DNA from: an uncultured Lachnospiraceae bacterium
Lineage (GTDB): Bacteria; Bacillota; Clostridia; Lachnospirales; Lachnospiraceae
Length of the DNA: 7,268 bases
Assembly: GCA_934351765.1 (NCBI GenBank)
Contig: CAKRJM010000112.1
Span: 1-7,268 of the forward strand
Direction of reading: 5' to 3'
Shown: piece after piece, positions 1 through 6,094 of the stretch
How the letters are laid out: every line of letters begins with the position of its first letter
How positions within the stretch are numbered: the stretch's first letter is position 1
The notes under the pieces: model-generated
Databases searched by the model: none
What the model was told of the DNA's origin: nothing
The model's input: the letters and a program-made list of their open reading frames with translations, nothing else
Position numbers and translations under genes: made by a program

Positions 1-859
1 CATGAACGAACACTGCATTGTACGCATCCTTGACAGAGGCCAGCGGATGACTGCTGGGGATCAGCATGGGATGAACCCGGACCTCAATCCCGTCCTCGGT
101 ATTCCGTGCTACACCTAAAAGCTTGATATCACAGCCAAGCTCTCTTGCATACTTGATGTCCTTGGCACTGATCTTGGAAATTCCCTCTGTGTAAACATCC
201 GCAAAGGTTACCCGGGAATGAAACGCAATGGAAGCCATGATCGCCATCTTGCGGCCTGCGTCGTGTCCTTCCACATCGGCAGTGGGATCGGCCTCTGCAT
301 AACCAAGCTCCTGTGCCACCGCCAGAGCATCGGAAAATTCCATGCCTTCATCGGTCATCTTCGTTAAAATAAAGTTTGTGGTTCCATTCACGATGCCCAT
401 AACATCCGTGATCTCATTGCCCATAAGACACTGACGAAGAGGACGGAGGATCGGGATTCCGCCTGCCACCGATGCCTCAAATAAGAAGTCACAGTGATGC
501 TCCGCTGCTGTTTTCAATAACTCGCCGCCTCTTGCTGCGATCAGGTCTTTATTGGCAGAAACCACATGACGGCCTGCCTTCAGCGCTTCCATGATGTAGG
601 TACCGGCCGGCTCCAGTCCTCCCATGACCTCGATGATCAGGCTGATGGAATCATCTCCGATGATCTCCTGCCAGTCTGTGGTCAGAAGGCTTCTGTCTGC
701 CTTCTTCGCCGCCTTTTCCACATTTCGGACCAGGATCTTTGCTATCTCAATCTCCACACCTGCGCGCTCCGGCATTTCATCTTTGCGCATCTCCAGTAAT
801 TTATACACTCCGCCGCCGACGGTTCCAAGCCCCAGCAGGGCGATTCTTACTTTTTTCAT
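1..859 (-). CDS. hom: Homoserine dehydrogenase, N-terminal 286 residues (3' end outside window)
   Basis: Homoserine dehydrogenase reduces aspartate-4-semialdehyde to homoserine with NAD(P)H, at the branch to threonine and methionine, in the cytoplasm. I translated this frame by hand from the ATG at 859; it stays open to position 1. Visible motifs are the Rossmann fold GLGTVGGGV (residues 10-18), SANKDLIA (101-108, with the conserved Lys104), GIVNGTTNFI (155-164), and DPTADVEGHDAGRK (191-204), where Asp200 and Lys204 match the catalytic Asp/Lys pair of the family. The C-terminus, including any ACT regulatory domain, lies beyond the edge, so about a third of a typical 400-430 aa protein is missing. 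The start is supported by GGAGG six bases upstream and by a near-consensus promoter about 65 bp further upstream. The gene is divergent from citrate synthase. Identification is very secure from the motifs; the truncation is due to the window, not to mutation. Confidence 0.96.
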   Translation of the reverse strand, partial: MKKVRIALLGLGTVGGGVYKLLEMRKDEMPERAGVEIEIAKILVRNVEKAAKKADRSLLTTDWQEIIGDDSISLIIEVMGGLEPAGTYIMEALKAGRHVVSANKDLIAARGGELLKTAAEHHCDFLFEASVAGGIPILRPLRQCLMGNEITDVMGIVNGTTNFILTKMTDEGMEFSDALAVAQELGYAEADPTADVEGHDAGRKMAIMASIAFHSRVTFADVYTEGISKISAKDIKYARELGCDIKLLGVARNTEDGIEVRVHPMLIPSSHPLASVKDAYNAVFVH

Positions 860-925
860 CTGTTTCCTCCATATCATTGTCTTTGATGATCTCACCGTTT
901 ACGATGGAACTTTCATTCCTCATAG

Positions 926-954
926 ATTGTAGGAAAAAACATTCTGTTTGTCAA
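926..954 (-). promoter_or_regulatory. SigA-type promoter of hom
   Basis: On the minus strand there is a perfect -35 box TTGACA (949-954), a 17-bp spacer, and a -10 box TACAAT (926-931, five of six consensus bases). Transcription would start near 919, giving a leader of about 60 nt. That leader is too short for a T-box or a classical riboswitch, and I see no terminator hairpin in it. This is among the best sigma-70 matches in the window and suggests strong basal expression, with any control by a repressor rather than by attenuation. Confidence 0.8.
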
Positions 955-1038
955 CCAGAAACAAACGTTTTTCTCCGGGAAACATTCTGCTTATCTCCTA
1001 TTTCATCTGTTTTTCATCCGTTTTTCCTGTGTTTCTTT

Positions 1039-1051
1039 TGGAAATTTTCCA
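1039..1051. repeat. Short palindrome, possible operator
   Basis: TGGAAATTTTCCA is a perfect inverted repeat with 6-bp arms around a central T. It lies about 70 bp upstream of the proposed citrate synthase -35 box. A palindrome this short and AT-rich can arise by chance, and it does not match a binding motif I can name with confidence. Confidence 0.25.
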
Positions 1052-1122
1052 CCATTTCCACCTAATTTTTATAAGAATCCTGCCCGGAAAAGTAATATTT
1101 TTACCAAAAAAAGATTCGGGGA

Positions 1123-1151
1123 TTGCCTATTTTCCAAATTCCTGTTAAAGT
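1123..1151 (+). promoter_or_regulatory. Candidate promoter of citrate synthase
   Basis: TTGCCT (1123-1128) and TAAAGT (1146-1151) are separated by 17 bp and each match four of six SigA consensus bases. The predicted start near 1158 would give a leader of about 25 nt ending in the strong RBS AAGGAGG (1168-1174). The match is weak, so the real promoter could instead be elsewhere in the AT-rich upstream region, or may need an activator. Confidence 0.35.
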
Positions 1152-1183
1152 AATAGTTAATTATTTTAAGGAGGTTTTTCTCT

Positions 1184-2563
1184 ATGTCTGACGACGAAAG
1201 ATTTATCCCGACTGATTCCGATTTCGACACCCGTCTGGATCAGCTTGTAGAATATTGCAGGAATTCCAACCGCATAGATTTGAATCTCTATACCGAATAT
1301 GATGTCAAACGCGGCCTGCGCGATTCCAACGGTAAGGGTGTGCTGACCGGTCTGACCGAGATTTCCGATGTTATCGGCTTTGATGTGGTACGCGGAAAAA
1401 AAATCCCTGCTGATGGCCGCCTGTATTATCAGGGCTATAACATTCAGGATCTGATCCATGGCTGCCAGGGACGCAAGTTTGCGTTCGAGGAAATCACTTA
1501 TCTGCTGCTCTTTGGGAACCTTCCCACAGAAGCCCAGCTGGAAGAGTTTCTGGAACTGATGGGACATTTTCGTGCCCTGCCGGATACCTTTGTCCGCGAT
1601 ATCATTATGAAGGCTCCCAGCAAGGATATCATGAACTCTCTCCAGAAGAGTGTTCTGACCCTTTATACTTATGATAAAAACCCCGACGAGATCTCGATCC
1701 CCAATGTGCTGAAGCAGTCGCTTCACCTCATTGCCCAGATCCCGCTGGTTTCTGTTTATGCATACCAGGCCTATCGTCACTACCATCTGGATGACAGCCT
1801 GGTGATCCGGAATCCCAGACCGGAGCTTTCCACTGCAGAAAATATCCTTCGGCTGCTCCGTCCCGACGGACAGTATACCGAATTAGAAGCTAAGGTTCTT
1901 GACGTTGCCCTTGTTATTCACGCAGAACACGGCGGCGGCAATAACTCCACCTTTACTACCCATGTTGTATCTTCCACCGGAACAGATACCTACTCAGCCG
2001 TTACTGCTTCTCTTGGCTCCTTAAAAGGCTTCAAACACGGCGGTGCCAATTTAAAGGTTCAGAACATGTTTGCCGACTTAAAGGAACATGTTTCCGACTG
2101 GTCCAATGAAGCAGCTGTTCAGGCTTATTTACAAAAGCTCATCAACAAAGAGGCCTTCGATCACAGCGGCCTGATCTACGGTATCGGTCATGCCGTTTAT
2201 ACAAAGTCTGACCCCCGGTGCGTCATTTTGAAGAAATATGCGGAAGCTCTTTCGGAGGAAAAAGGACGTACGGAAGAATTCAACCTTTACCAGACTGTGG
2301 AGCGTCTCGCATGCAAGCTTTTGCAGGAGCAGAAAAATCTCCACAAGGATGTCTGTGCCAATGTCGATTTTTACAGCGGCTTTGTTTATAACATGTTAGG
2401 ACTGCCCAACGAGCTCTTTACCCCCATCTTTGCCATCTCCCGTATTTCCGGCTGGTGTGCACACCGGATGGAGGAGCTCATTAACTCCAGCAAGATCATT
2501 CGTCCCGCCTACAAGTATGTGGGGCACCATAGAGATTATGTGGAGCTTGGCGATCGAATGTAA
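1184..2563 (+). CDS. gltA: Citrate synthase (459 aa)
   Basis: Citrate synthase condenses oxaloacetate and acetyl-CoA to citrate and CoA. In a fermentative anaerobe it most likely feeds an incomplete TCA branch to 2-oxoglutarate and glutamate. Family motifs are in the usual order: HAEHGGGNNSTF (His246/His249, oxaloacetate site), FKHGGAN (His285), GIGHAVYTKSDPR (His336, Arg345) and NVDFYSG (Asp395). His285, His336 and Asp395 correspond to the catalytic His-His-Asp triad of classical (Si-type) citrate synthases. The length of 459 aa fits the clostridial form, with an extra N-terminal segment of about 40-50 residues before the core. The ATG at 1184 has AAGGAGG nine bases upstream. No aconitase or isocitrate dehydrogenase follows; the gene runs directly into a terminator, so it appears monocistronic. 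A 2-methylcitrate synthase cannot be fully excluded from sequence alone, but no prp genes are nearby. Confidence 0.95.
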   Translation: MSDDERFIPTDSDFDTRLDQLVEYCRNSNRIDLNLYTEYDVKRGLRDSNGKGVLTGLTEISDVIGFDVVRGKKIPADGRLYYQGYNIQDLIHGCQGRKFAFEEITYLLLFGNLPTEAQLEEFLELMGHFRALPDTFVRDIIMKAPSKDIMNSLQKSVLTLYTYDKNPDEISIPNVLKQSLHLIAQIPLVSVYAYQAYRHYHLDDSLVIRNPRPELSTAENILRLLRPDGQYTELEAKVLDVALVIHAEHGGGNNSTFTTHVVSSTGTDTYSAVTASLGSLKGFKHGGANLKVQNMFADLKEHVSDWSNEAAVQAYLQKLINKEAFDHSGLIYGIGHAVYTKSDPRCVILKKYAEALSEEKGRTEEFNLYQTVERLACKLLQEQKNLHKDVCANVDFYSGFVYNMLGLPNELFTPIFAISRISGWCAHRMEELINSSKIIRPAYKYVGHHRDYVELGDRM

Positions 2564-2627
2564 CCATTGGCTCCTGTATGACAGGCGAGATAAAACAGAC
2601 AGCCGCATATCGGAACTGTCACATAGT

Positions 2628-2664
2628 TTTTATTTCATAAGACGAACTTTCCTATGAAATAAAA
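2628..2664. repeat. Perfect 12-bp AT-rich inverted repeat abutting terminator
   Basis: TTTTATTTCATA (2628-2639) and TATGAAATAAAA (2653-2664) are exact reverse complements around a 13-nt loop. The right arm ends exactly where the GC-rich terminator stem begins. In the citrate synthase transcript this would fold as an AU hairpin just before the terminator, and could protect the 3' end or act as an auxiliary stop. On the opposite strand, the right arm supplies the U-rich tract for the degV terminator. Confidence 0.7.
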
Positions 2665-2697
2665 GGCCGGAGAGTATTCAGGCTCTCCGGTCTTTTT
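2665..2697. terminator. Bidirectional intrinsic terminator between citrate synthase and degV
   Basis: A 10-bp stem (GGCCGGAGAG with CTCTCCGGTC, containing one G-T pair) encloses an 8-nt loop. On the plus strand it is followed by TTTTT (2693-2697), and on the minus strand by TTTTATTT. It therefore can end both citrate synthase transcription and the hydrogenase-hydrolase-degV operon, which converge here. Confidence 0.88.
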
Positions 2698-2741
2698 ATA
2701 TCCATACGGCATAAACTATGACAAGTCACATTCGTTTCATT

Positions 2742-3593
2742 CTATCTCATGTAAAACAGTACGCCCAGGGTTCCCGGTCCGCAGTGGCTTGAGATCACGC
2801 CGCCGGCCCTTGTCTCAATTACATGCCTGAAAATCCCAAGGCTCTTTAAATACGCCCGCACCTGCTCCACGGTCTCCGGATCACAGCCGGAGTGGGTAAT
2901 AAATACCCGCGCCGGATCTGCCTGTAAAAGCTCCGGTTCCATATCCTTTGTGTATTTCACCAGAACCTTTCCCAACGGTCCGCGGTATTTTTTATCTACG
3001 CCCATCTTTCCATCCTTGACAACGATCCGGGGCTTTAATTTTAAGGTATTGGCAAGAAGCGCAGTCACCGAAGAGCAGCGGCCTCCTCTGGCAAGATACG
3101 TTAATGTATCTACCACAAAGCTTGCCCTGACCTTTTCTCTGGCGCCTTCAATGGCTGCCACGATCTCTTCTGCCGATGCACCTGCTTCTGCCATCTCGGC
3201 AGCACGCAGCACCTGAAGTCCGATCCCTGTGGAAAGGCTCATGGAATCGATCACAAAGATCCGATCCGTCTCCAGCTCTCTCGCCGCAAGCCGCATCACA
3301 TTACAGGTGGTACTCATATCCTCGGAAATACCGAAAAATACAATATCCCGTCCTTCTTCCACATACGGTCTTGCCTTTTCAATGGCCATTTCCATAGAAA
3401 TCGCGGAGGTCTTCGGAGTCGTTTTCTTTTCCTCCGCCCATCTGAAAATCTCCTCCGGCGTCACCTGGGTCCGGTCATAATAACTCTGATCGTCCATAAT
3501 GATGCAAAGCGGAATCATATCAATGTCATACTGTTCAAACAGTTCGTCTGTCAGATCACAGGTACTGTCTGCAATGATCTTAACCTTCTTCAT
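2742..3593 (-). CDS. DegV family fatty-acid-binding protein (283 aa)
   Basis: DegV/FakB proteins bind a single fatty acid and, when paired with a FakA kinase, present it for phosphorylation to acyl-phosphate. Many clostridial paralogs have no assigned partner, and no fakA is in this window. Visible features are the N-terminal strand and loop KIIADSTCDL (5-14), PKTSAIS (60-66, Thr62 in the carboxylate-binding position of FakB), SEDMSTTCN (90-98), DTLTYLARGGR (162-172) and the C-terminal SSHCGPGTLGV (268-278). Length is normal for the family. I chose the ATG at 3593: AAGGAG lies ten bases upstream and the first beta strand begins at once. In-frame ATGs at 3620 and 3626 would add an unstructured basic leader (KMEQKRRGEA). 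The gene is last in a likely operon, 78 nt after the hydrolase, and ends at a strong terminator. The family is certain; the ligand and biological role are not. Confidence 0.93.
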   Translation of the reverse strand: MKKVKIIADSTCDLTDELFEQYDIDMIPLCIIMDDQSYYDRTQVTPEEIFRWAEEKKTTPKTSAISMEMAIEKARPYVEEGRDIVFFGISEDMSTTCNVMRLAARELETDRIFVIDSMSLSTGIGLQVLRAAEMAEAGASAEEIVAAIEGAREKVRASFVVDTLTYLARGGRCSSVTALLANTLKLKPRIVVKDGKMGVDKKYRGPLGKVLVKYTKDMEPELLQADPARVFITHSGCDPETVEQVRAYLKSLGIFRHVIETRAGGVISSHCGPGTLGVLFYMR

Positions 3594-3603
3594 AGCTTCG
3601 CCT

Positions 3604-3609
3604 CTCCTT
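3604..3609 (-). promoter_or_regulatory. Ribosome binding site deciding the degV start
   Basis: The minus strand reads AAGGAG here, ten bases before the ATG at 3593, with a further AGAGG overlapping it closer to the start. The alternative upstream ATG at 3626 has GGAG only one base away, which is too close. The ATG at 3620 has GGAG at seven bases and remains a possible minor start. Confidence 0.6.
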
Positions 3610-3671
3610 TTCTGTTCCATTTTCATACTCCGCCAGACGCCACGGTTTTGCGGCCTGAACGCAGTTCTGTT

Positions 3672-4373
3672 TTACATCCCTCTGTTCTCCTCCAGAAATT
3701 TCTCCACCGTCTGGTTGAACAACGCCGGCTGTTCGGATATAAGAAAATGACTTCCCGGAAGGATCGAAAGCCGGCTGCCCGGAATGCACCGCCGGATCCG
3801 CTCTGTCTCCTTTTGACGGATCATATCTTTCGTTCCTGCGATCACCAGTGTCGGAGCCTGGATCTTTGCCAGCTCCGTCTCTGAAATATGAGGCTCCTTT
3901 ACCATCAGCGCCAGCCGCTCTTTTCTGGCAATCGCTTTCTTATCTGCCAGCGCGATGAGCGATACCAGCCCATACCCCATGACAATGGGGATCTGAATGG
4001 ACAGTTTCACCCCGGACGGACGCGTGTTTCCTCCATTTAAGATCAGGCTTTTTAAATATTCCGGATAACGGATCGCAAACAGCATGGCAATATTGGCTCC
4101 ATCGCTGAAGCCTAAAAGATGGATCTTCGTTAACCCCATCTGATCCAGCAGAGCCTTCAGATCCTCCGCAAACCGCTCCAGCGTAAACGGGCCGGTTCCC
4201 CTCGGTGATTTTCCATGTCCTCTCGTATCGACGGCGATCACCCGGTACTTTGCTTCAAAATAATCCCTCTGTGCCTTGAAAATCATCCGGTTTTCGCCAT
4301 TTCCATGGAGCAGGATCAGTGGTTCTCCTGCCCCGCTCTCCTCATAATACAGCCTGAATGTCTCATTTTCCAC
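3672..4373 (-). CDS. Alpha/beta-fold hydrolase (233 aa, GTG start)
   Basis: This is a compact alpha/beta hydrolase, cytoplasmic (no signal peptide or membrane helix), probably an esterase, lipase or thioesterase type; the substrate cannot be read from sequence. Visible elements are HGNGENR (23-29, oxyanion-hole HG), DTRGHGKS (49-56), nucleophile elbow GFSDGAN (88-94, Ser90), the acid Asp183 in GTKDM, and the catalytic His209 in GSHFL. The triad is therefore complete. A short cap of about 40-50 residues between strands 6 and 7 (about 120-165) contains a hydrophobic segment. The start codon is GTG at 4373, supported by GGAGG six bases upstream; no ATG fits better. It begins only 13 nt after the hydrogenase stop, so the two genes are almost surely co-transcribed, and it precedes degV by 78 nt. 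Whether the link to the hydrogenase is functional is unknown. Confidence 0.9.
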   Translation of the reverse strand: MENETFRLYYEESGAGEPLILLHGNGENRMIFKAQRDYFEAKYRVIAVDTRGHGKSPRGTGPFTLERFAEDLKALLDQMGLTKIHLLGFSDGANIAMLFAIRYPEYLKSLILNGGNTRPSGVKLSIQIPIVMGYGLVSLIALADKKAIARKERLALMVKEPHISETELAKIQAPTLVIAGTKDMIRQKETERIRRCIPGSRLSILPGSHFLISEQPALFNQTVEKFLEENRGM

Positions 4374-4379
4374 GTTCTG

Positions 4380-4384
4380 CCTCC
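4380..4384 (-). promoter_or_regulatory. Ribosome binding site supporting the GTG start of the hydrolase
   Basis: GGAGG on the minus strand lies six bases upstream of the GTG at 4373 and within the 13-nt gap after the hydrogenase stop codon. This arrangement fits translational coupling to the hydrogenase. Confidence 0.7.
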
Positions 4385-4386
4385 GC

Positions 4387-5922
4387 TTATTCCGGAACTG
4401 CCAGATCCTTTTCCTCCAGCTCTGTAAGAATTTCTTTATAATTACTGTCCAGCGCGATCTTTCCGGGCGCCTTCTTCATGTTAAGCATAACCTGGCCCTT
4501 CGCTTTCGTCGGGCTCTGCATTACGCCTGCTCCGCCGACACAGCCGCCGGGACACGCCATTCCTTCCAATAAATATCCGTCATACAGCCCTTTCTTTGCG
4601 TCTTTCATAAGCTGGCGACAGTTGACCAGCCCCTCGGCACTGGCCACCTTCACCTCATGGCCCGGCTTCATGCGCTTAATGCAGTTGACTACCGCCTTCG
4701 CCACACCTCCGCTGACACAGAAGCCCCGTCCGTCAGCACTGGAGGCTGTCATAGGCTCCGTCTGTTCAATGGCATCAAACTCAATCCCCTTCGCCGTAAA
4801 CATGCCCATGACCTCTTCAAAGGTCAGCACGAAATCAATATCGCTGCGGATCGACCGGCGGCTTGCTTCCAGCTTTTTTGCGGAGCAGGGGCCAATAAAG
4901 GCTACCATACAGTCAGGATGTTTCTTTTTGATCAGCCGTCCTGTCAGCACCATGGGCGTCAATGCCATGGAAATATAGGGGGCCAGCTCCGGGAACTGCT
5001 TTTTTACCATCACCGACCAGGCCGGGCAGCAGGAGGTTGCCATGAACGGCTGTTTCTCCGGCACTTCCTCCAGGAAATCTCCCGCCTCTTCGATGGTACA
5101 GAGATCTGCACCCACAGCCACATCGACCACATCGGCAAAGCCCAGTTCTTTTAATGCTTCCGTTATTTTTTCCGGCGGCAGGTTCTTTCCGAACTGTCCC
5201 ACAAACGCCGGAGCTACCGCCGCATACACGGGAACGCCGCTCTTGATGGCCTGAATAGTCTGGAAGATCTGTCCCTTATCAGCAATGGCTCCAAACGGAC
5301 AGTTTACCATGCACATGCCACAGGAGACACAGGCATCATAATCAATCTGGGCCCTGCCCAGCTCGTCCGCATGGATTGCCCCCACACCGCAGGCTTTCAC
5401 ACAGGGCCGCTCCAGTTTGACGATAGCTCCATAGGGGCAGACCGATGCACAGCGGCCACACTGGATACATTTCTCCCGGTCAATATGAGATCTCCCCTGT
5501 ACAATGGCGATTGCCTCCTTGGGGCATACTTCCGTACAGGGATGTGCCAGGCAGCCCTGGCAGGAGTCCGATACCCGGACTTCGTTTTCCGGACAGGCCG
5601 AGCAGGCAGCCTTGATGATATTGACCAACGGTGCTTCATAAAACCGCTTCGCCACGGCGCTCTCCTCGATTCCCGCCTCCACCGGGATATGTTTGGACAT
5701 ATCACGAACCGGAAGCCCGATCGCCAGGCGGAGACGCTCCTCTACAATAGCCCGCTCCAGAAATACACTCTCCCGGTAAGTTGCTGCTTCGCCCGGAATA
5801 ATCTCATAGGGCAGCTCCGCGATCCGTTTAAAATCACCGCCCTCATATGCCATTTTTGCCACTTCGGAAAAGATCATCTGGCGGATCTTTACCACATTTG
5901 TATATACCCCTCTCATGCTCAT
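4387..5922 (-). CDS. Group B [FeFe] hydrogenase, ferredoxin-type monomer (511 aa)
   Basis: The enzyme interconverts protons plus low-potential electrons (probably from ferredoxin) and H2 in the cytoplasm; in a fermenter, H2 evolution is expected. The H-cluster domain has all three signatures: TSCCPAW (296-302, Cys298 the proton-shuttle position and Cys299 a cluster ligand), GPCSAKK (344-350, Cys346) and MACPGGCVGGAG (455-466, Cys457 and Cys461). TSCCPAW and GPCSAKK, instead of TSCCPGW and MPC, are typical of group B rather than group A. The N-terminal half carries 16 cysteines: Cys107/110, CxxCx4CxxxCP (121-133), CxxCxxCxxxCP (152-162), Cys174/178 and CxxCxxCxxxCP (198-208). That is enough for up to four [4Fe-4S] clusters as an electron wire. 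Residues 1-100 are largely helical and cluster-free. The ATG at 5922 has GGAGG eight bases upstream. It is first in an operon with a hydrolase and DegV, and divergent from an Rrf2 regulator. The maturases HydE, HydF and HydG are not in the window. Confidence 0.95.
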   Translation of the reverse strand: MSMRGVYTNVVKIRQMIFSEVAKMAYEGGDFKRIAELPYEIIPGEAATYRESVFLERAIVEERLRLAIGLPVRDMSKHIPVEAGIEESAVAKRFYEAPLVNIIKAACSACPENEVRVSDSCQGCLAHPCTEVCPKEAIAIVQGRSHIDREKCIQCGRCASVCPYGAIVKLERPCVKACGVGAIHADELGRAQIDYDACVSCGMCMVNCPFGAIADKGQIFQTIQAIKSGVPVYAAVAPAFVGQFGKNLPPEKITEALKELGFADVVDVAVGADLCTIEEAGDFLEEVPEKQPFMATSCCPAWSVMVKKQFPELAPYISMALTPMVLTGRLIKKKHPDCMVAFIGPCSAKKLEASRRSIRSDIDFVLTFEEVMGMFTAKGIEFDAIEQTEPMTASSADGRGFCVSGGVAKAVVNCIKRMKPGHEVKVASAEGLVNCRQLMKDAKKGLYDGYLLEGMACPGGCVGGAGVMQSPTKAKGQVMLNMKKAPGKIALDSNYKEILTELEEKDLAVPE

Positions 5923-5935
5923 AGGAATACCCTCC

Positions 5936-5981
5936 TGCTGTCATTCTCTGTCTCATGTCTGAATCCGATATCCAGACAGCA
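5936..5981 (-). promoter_or_regulatory. Hydrogenase leader with two mutually exclusive hairpins or operator
   Basis: In the predicted leader, 5956-5978 forms a hairpin with 9-bp arms (TGTCTGGAT with ATTCAGACA, one G-U pair) and a 5-nt loop. A second pairing joins TGCTGTC (5975-5981 on the minus strand) with GACAGCA (5936-5942), which directly abuts the GGAGG of the hydrogenase. The two structures share bases 5975-5978, so only one can form at a time. This could be an RNA switch near the RBS, or the dyad could be a DNA operator for the adjacent Rrf2 protein. Both readings are inference; no known riboswitch class is recognised. Confidence 0.4.
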
Positions 5982-5989
5982 TATTTTTT

Positions 5990-6018
5990 AGTGTATCATT
6001 TTCTCCCCGTTTTTTCAA
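5990..6018 (-). promoter_or_regulatory. Promoter of the hydrogenase operon
   Basis: TTGAAA (6013-6018) and TACACT (5990-5995) are separated by 17 bp. They match five of six and four of six consensus bases. Transcription would start near 5983, giving a leader of about 60 nt that contains the hairpin region. The -35 box lies only 16 bp from the -35 box of the divergent rrf2 promoter, so one bound regulator could affect both. Confidence 0.55.
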
Positions 6019-6034
6019 TGATTTATCCCTTTTC

Positions 6035-6063
6035 TTGCACATTCCTTCATTCTATTGTATAAT
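6035..6063 (+). promoter_or_regulatory. Promoter of the Rrf2-family regulator gene
   Basis: TTGCAC (6035-6040) and a perfect TATAAT (6058-6063) are separated by 17 bp. The predicted start near 6070 gives a leader of about 25 nt with AGGAG at 6081-6085. It is back to back with the hydrogenase promoter. Confidence 0.75.
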
Positions 6064-6072
6064 AAACCTATT

Positions 6073-6088
6073 AAACTGACAGGAGTTT
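6073..6088. promoter_or_regulatory. Possible operator over the rrf2 start site and RBS
   Basis: AAACT-GACAGG-AGTTT is an inverted repeat with perfect 5-bp arms and a 6-bp centre. It lies just downstream of the predicted transcription start and overlaps the RBS. Such a position would suit autorepression by the Rrf2 protein. The arms are short, and part of the symmetry may simply come from the Shine-Dalgarno sequence. Confidence 0.3.
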
Positions 6089-6094
6089 CGTTCT

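Larger units (their letters stand above)
860..1183. other. Divergent intergenic region between hom and citrate synthase
   Basis: This 324-bp AT- and pyrimidine-rich stretch has no convincing gene; the short open frames in it lack ribosome binding sites and family resemblance. It contains the hom promoter and leader (860-954) and the proposed citrate synthase promoter and RBS (1123-1183). Between them are small repeats: the 10-mer AAACATTCTG occurs twice (about 937 and 980), TTTCCACC occurs twice in tandem (1046-1061), and a short palindrome TGGAAATTTTCCA lies at 1039-1051. The palindrome could be an operator, but no specific regulator can be named. Confidence 0.6.
2564..2741. other. Convergent intergenic region with nested inverted repeats
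   Basis: This is the 178-bp space between the stop codons of citrate synthase (+) and degV (-). It contains three nested or adjacent inverted repeats. An outer 8-bp pair is CATAGTTT (2622-2629) with AAACTATG (2713-2720). A 12-bp AT hairpin lies at 2628-2664, and a GC-rich terminator stem at 2665-2692. The heptamer GTCACAT also occurs twice, at 2618 and 2725. I see no gene here. Confidence 0.6.

Noticed and set aside
860..925. Possible T-box or amino-acid riboswitch in the hom leader
   Set aside because: The leader is only about 60 nt from the predicted start, with no T-box sequence, no specifier hairpin and no terminator or antiterminator pair.
937..989. Direct repeat AAACATTCTG occurring twice upstream of hom
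   Set aside because: It is only ten bases long; one copy falls in the promoter spacer and there is no third copy or symmetry. It probably arose by chance in AT-rich DNA.
1166..1786. 206-codon minus-strand open frame opposite citrate synthase
   Set aside because: It is antisense to the conserved citrate synthase frame and has no recognisable domain or promoter.
2742..3626. Longer 294-aa reading of DegV from ATG at 3626
   Set aside because: GGAG lies only one base before that ATG, and the added residues are an unstructured basic leader absent from the usual DegV N-terminus. The ATG at 3593 has AAGGAG and begins the first strand.
4478..5154. Two plus-strand open frames of about 165 codons inside the hydrogenase region
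   Set aside because: Both lie antisense to the H-cluster domain, and their composition mirrors the real gene.
5371..5991. 206-codon plus-strand open frame opposite the hydrogenase
   Set aside because: It is antisense to a certain gene with complete catalytic motifs, has no RBS or family resemblance, and runs through the hydrogenase promoter region. It is a shadow of GC-biased coding sequence.
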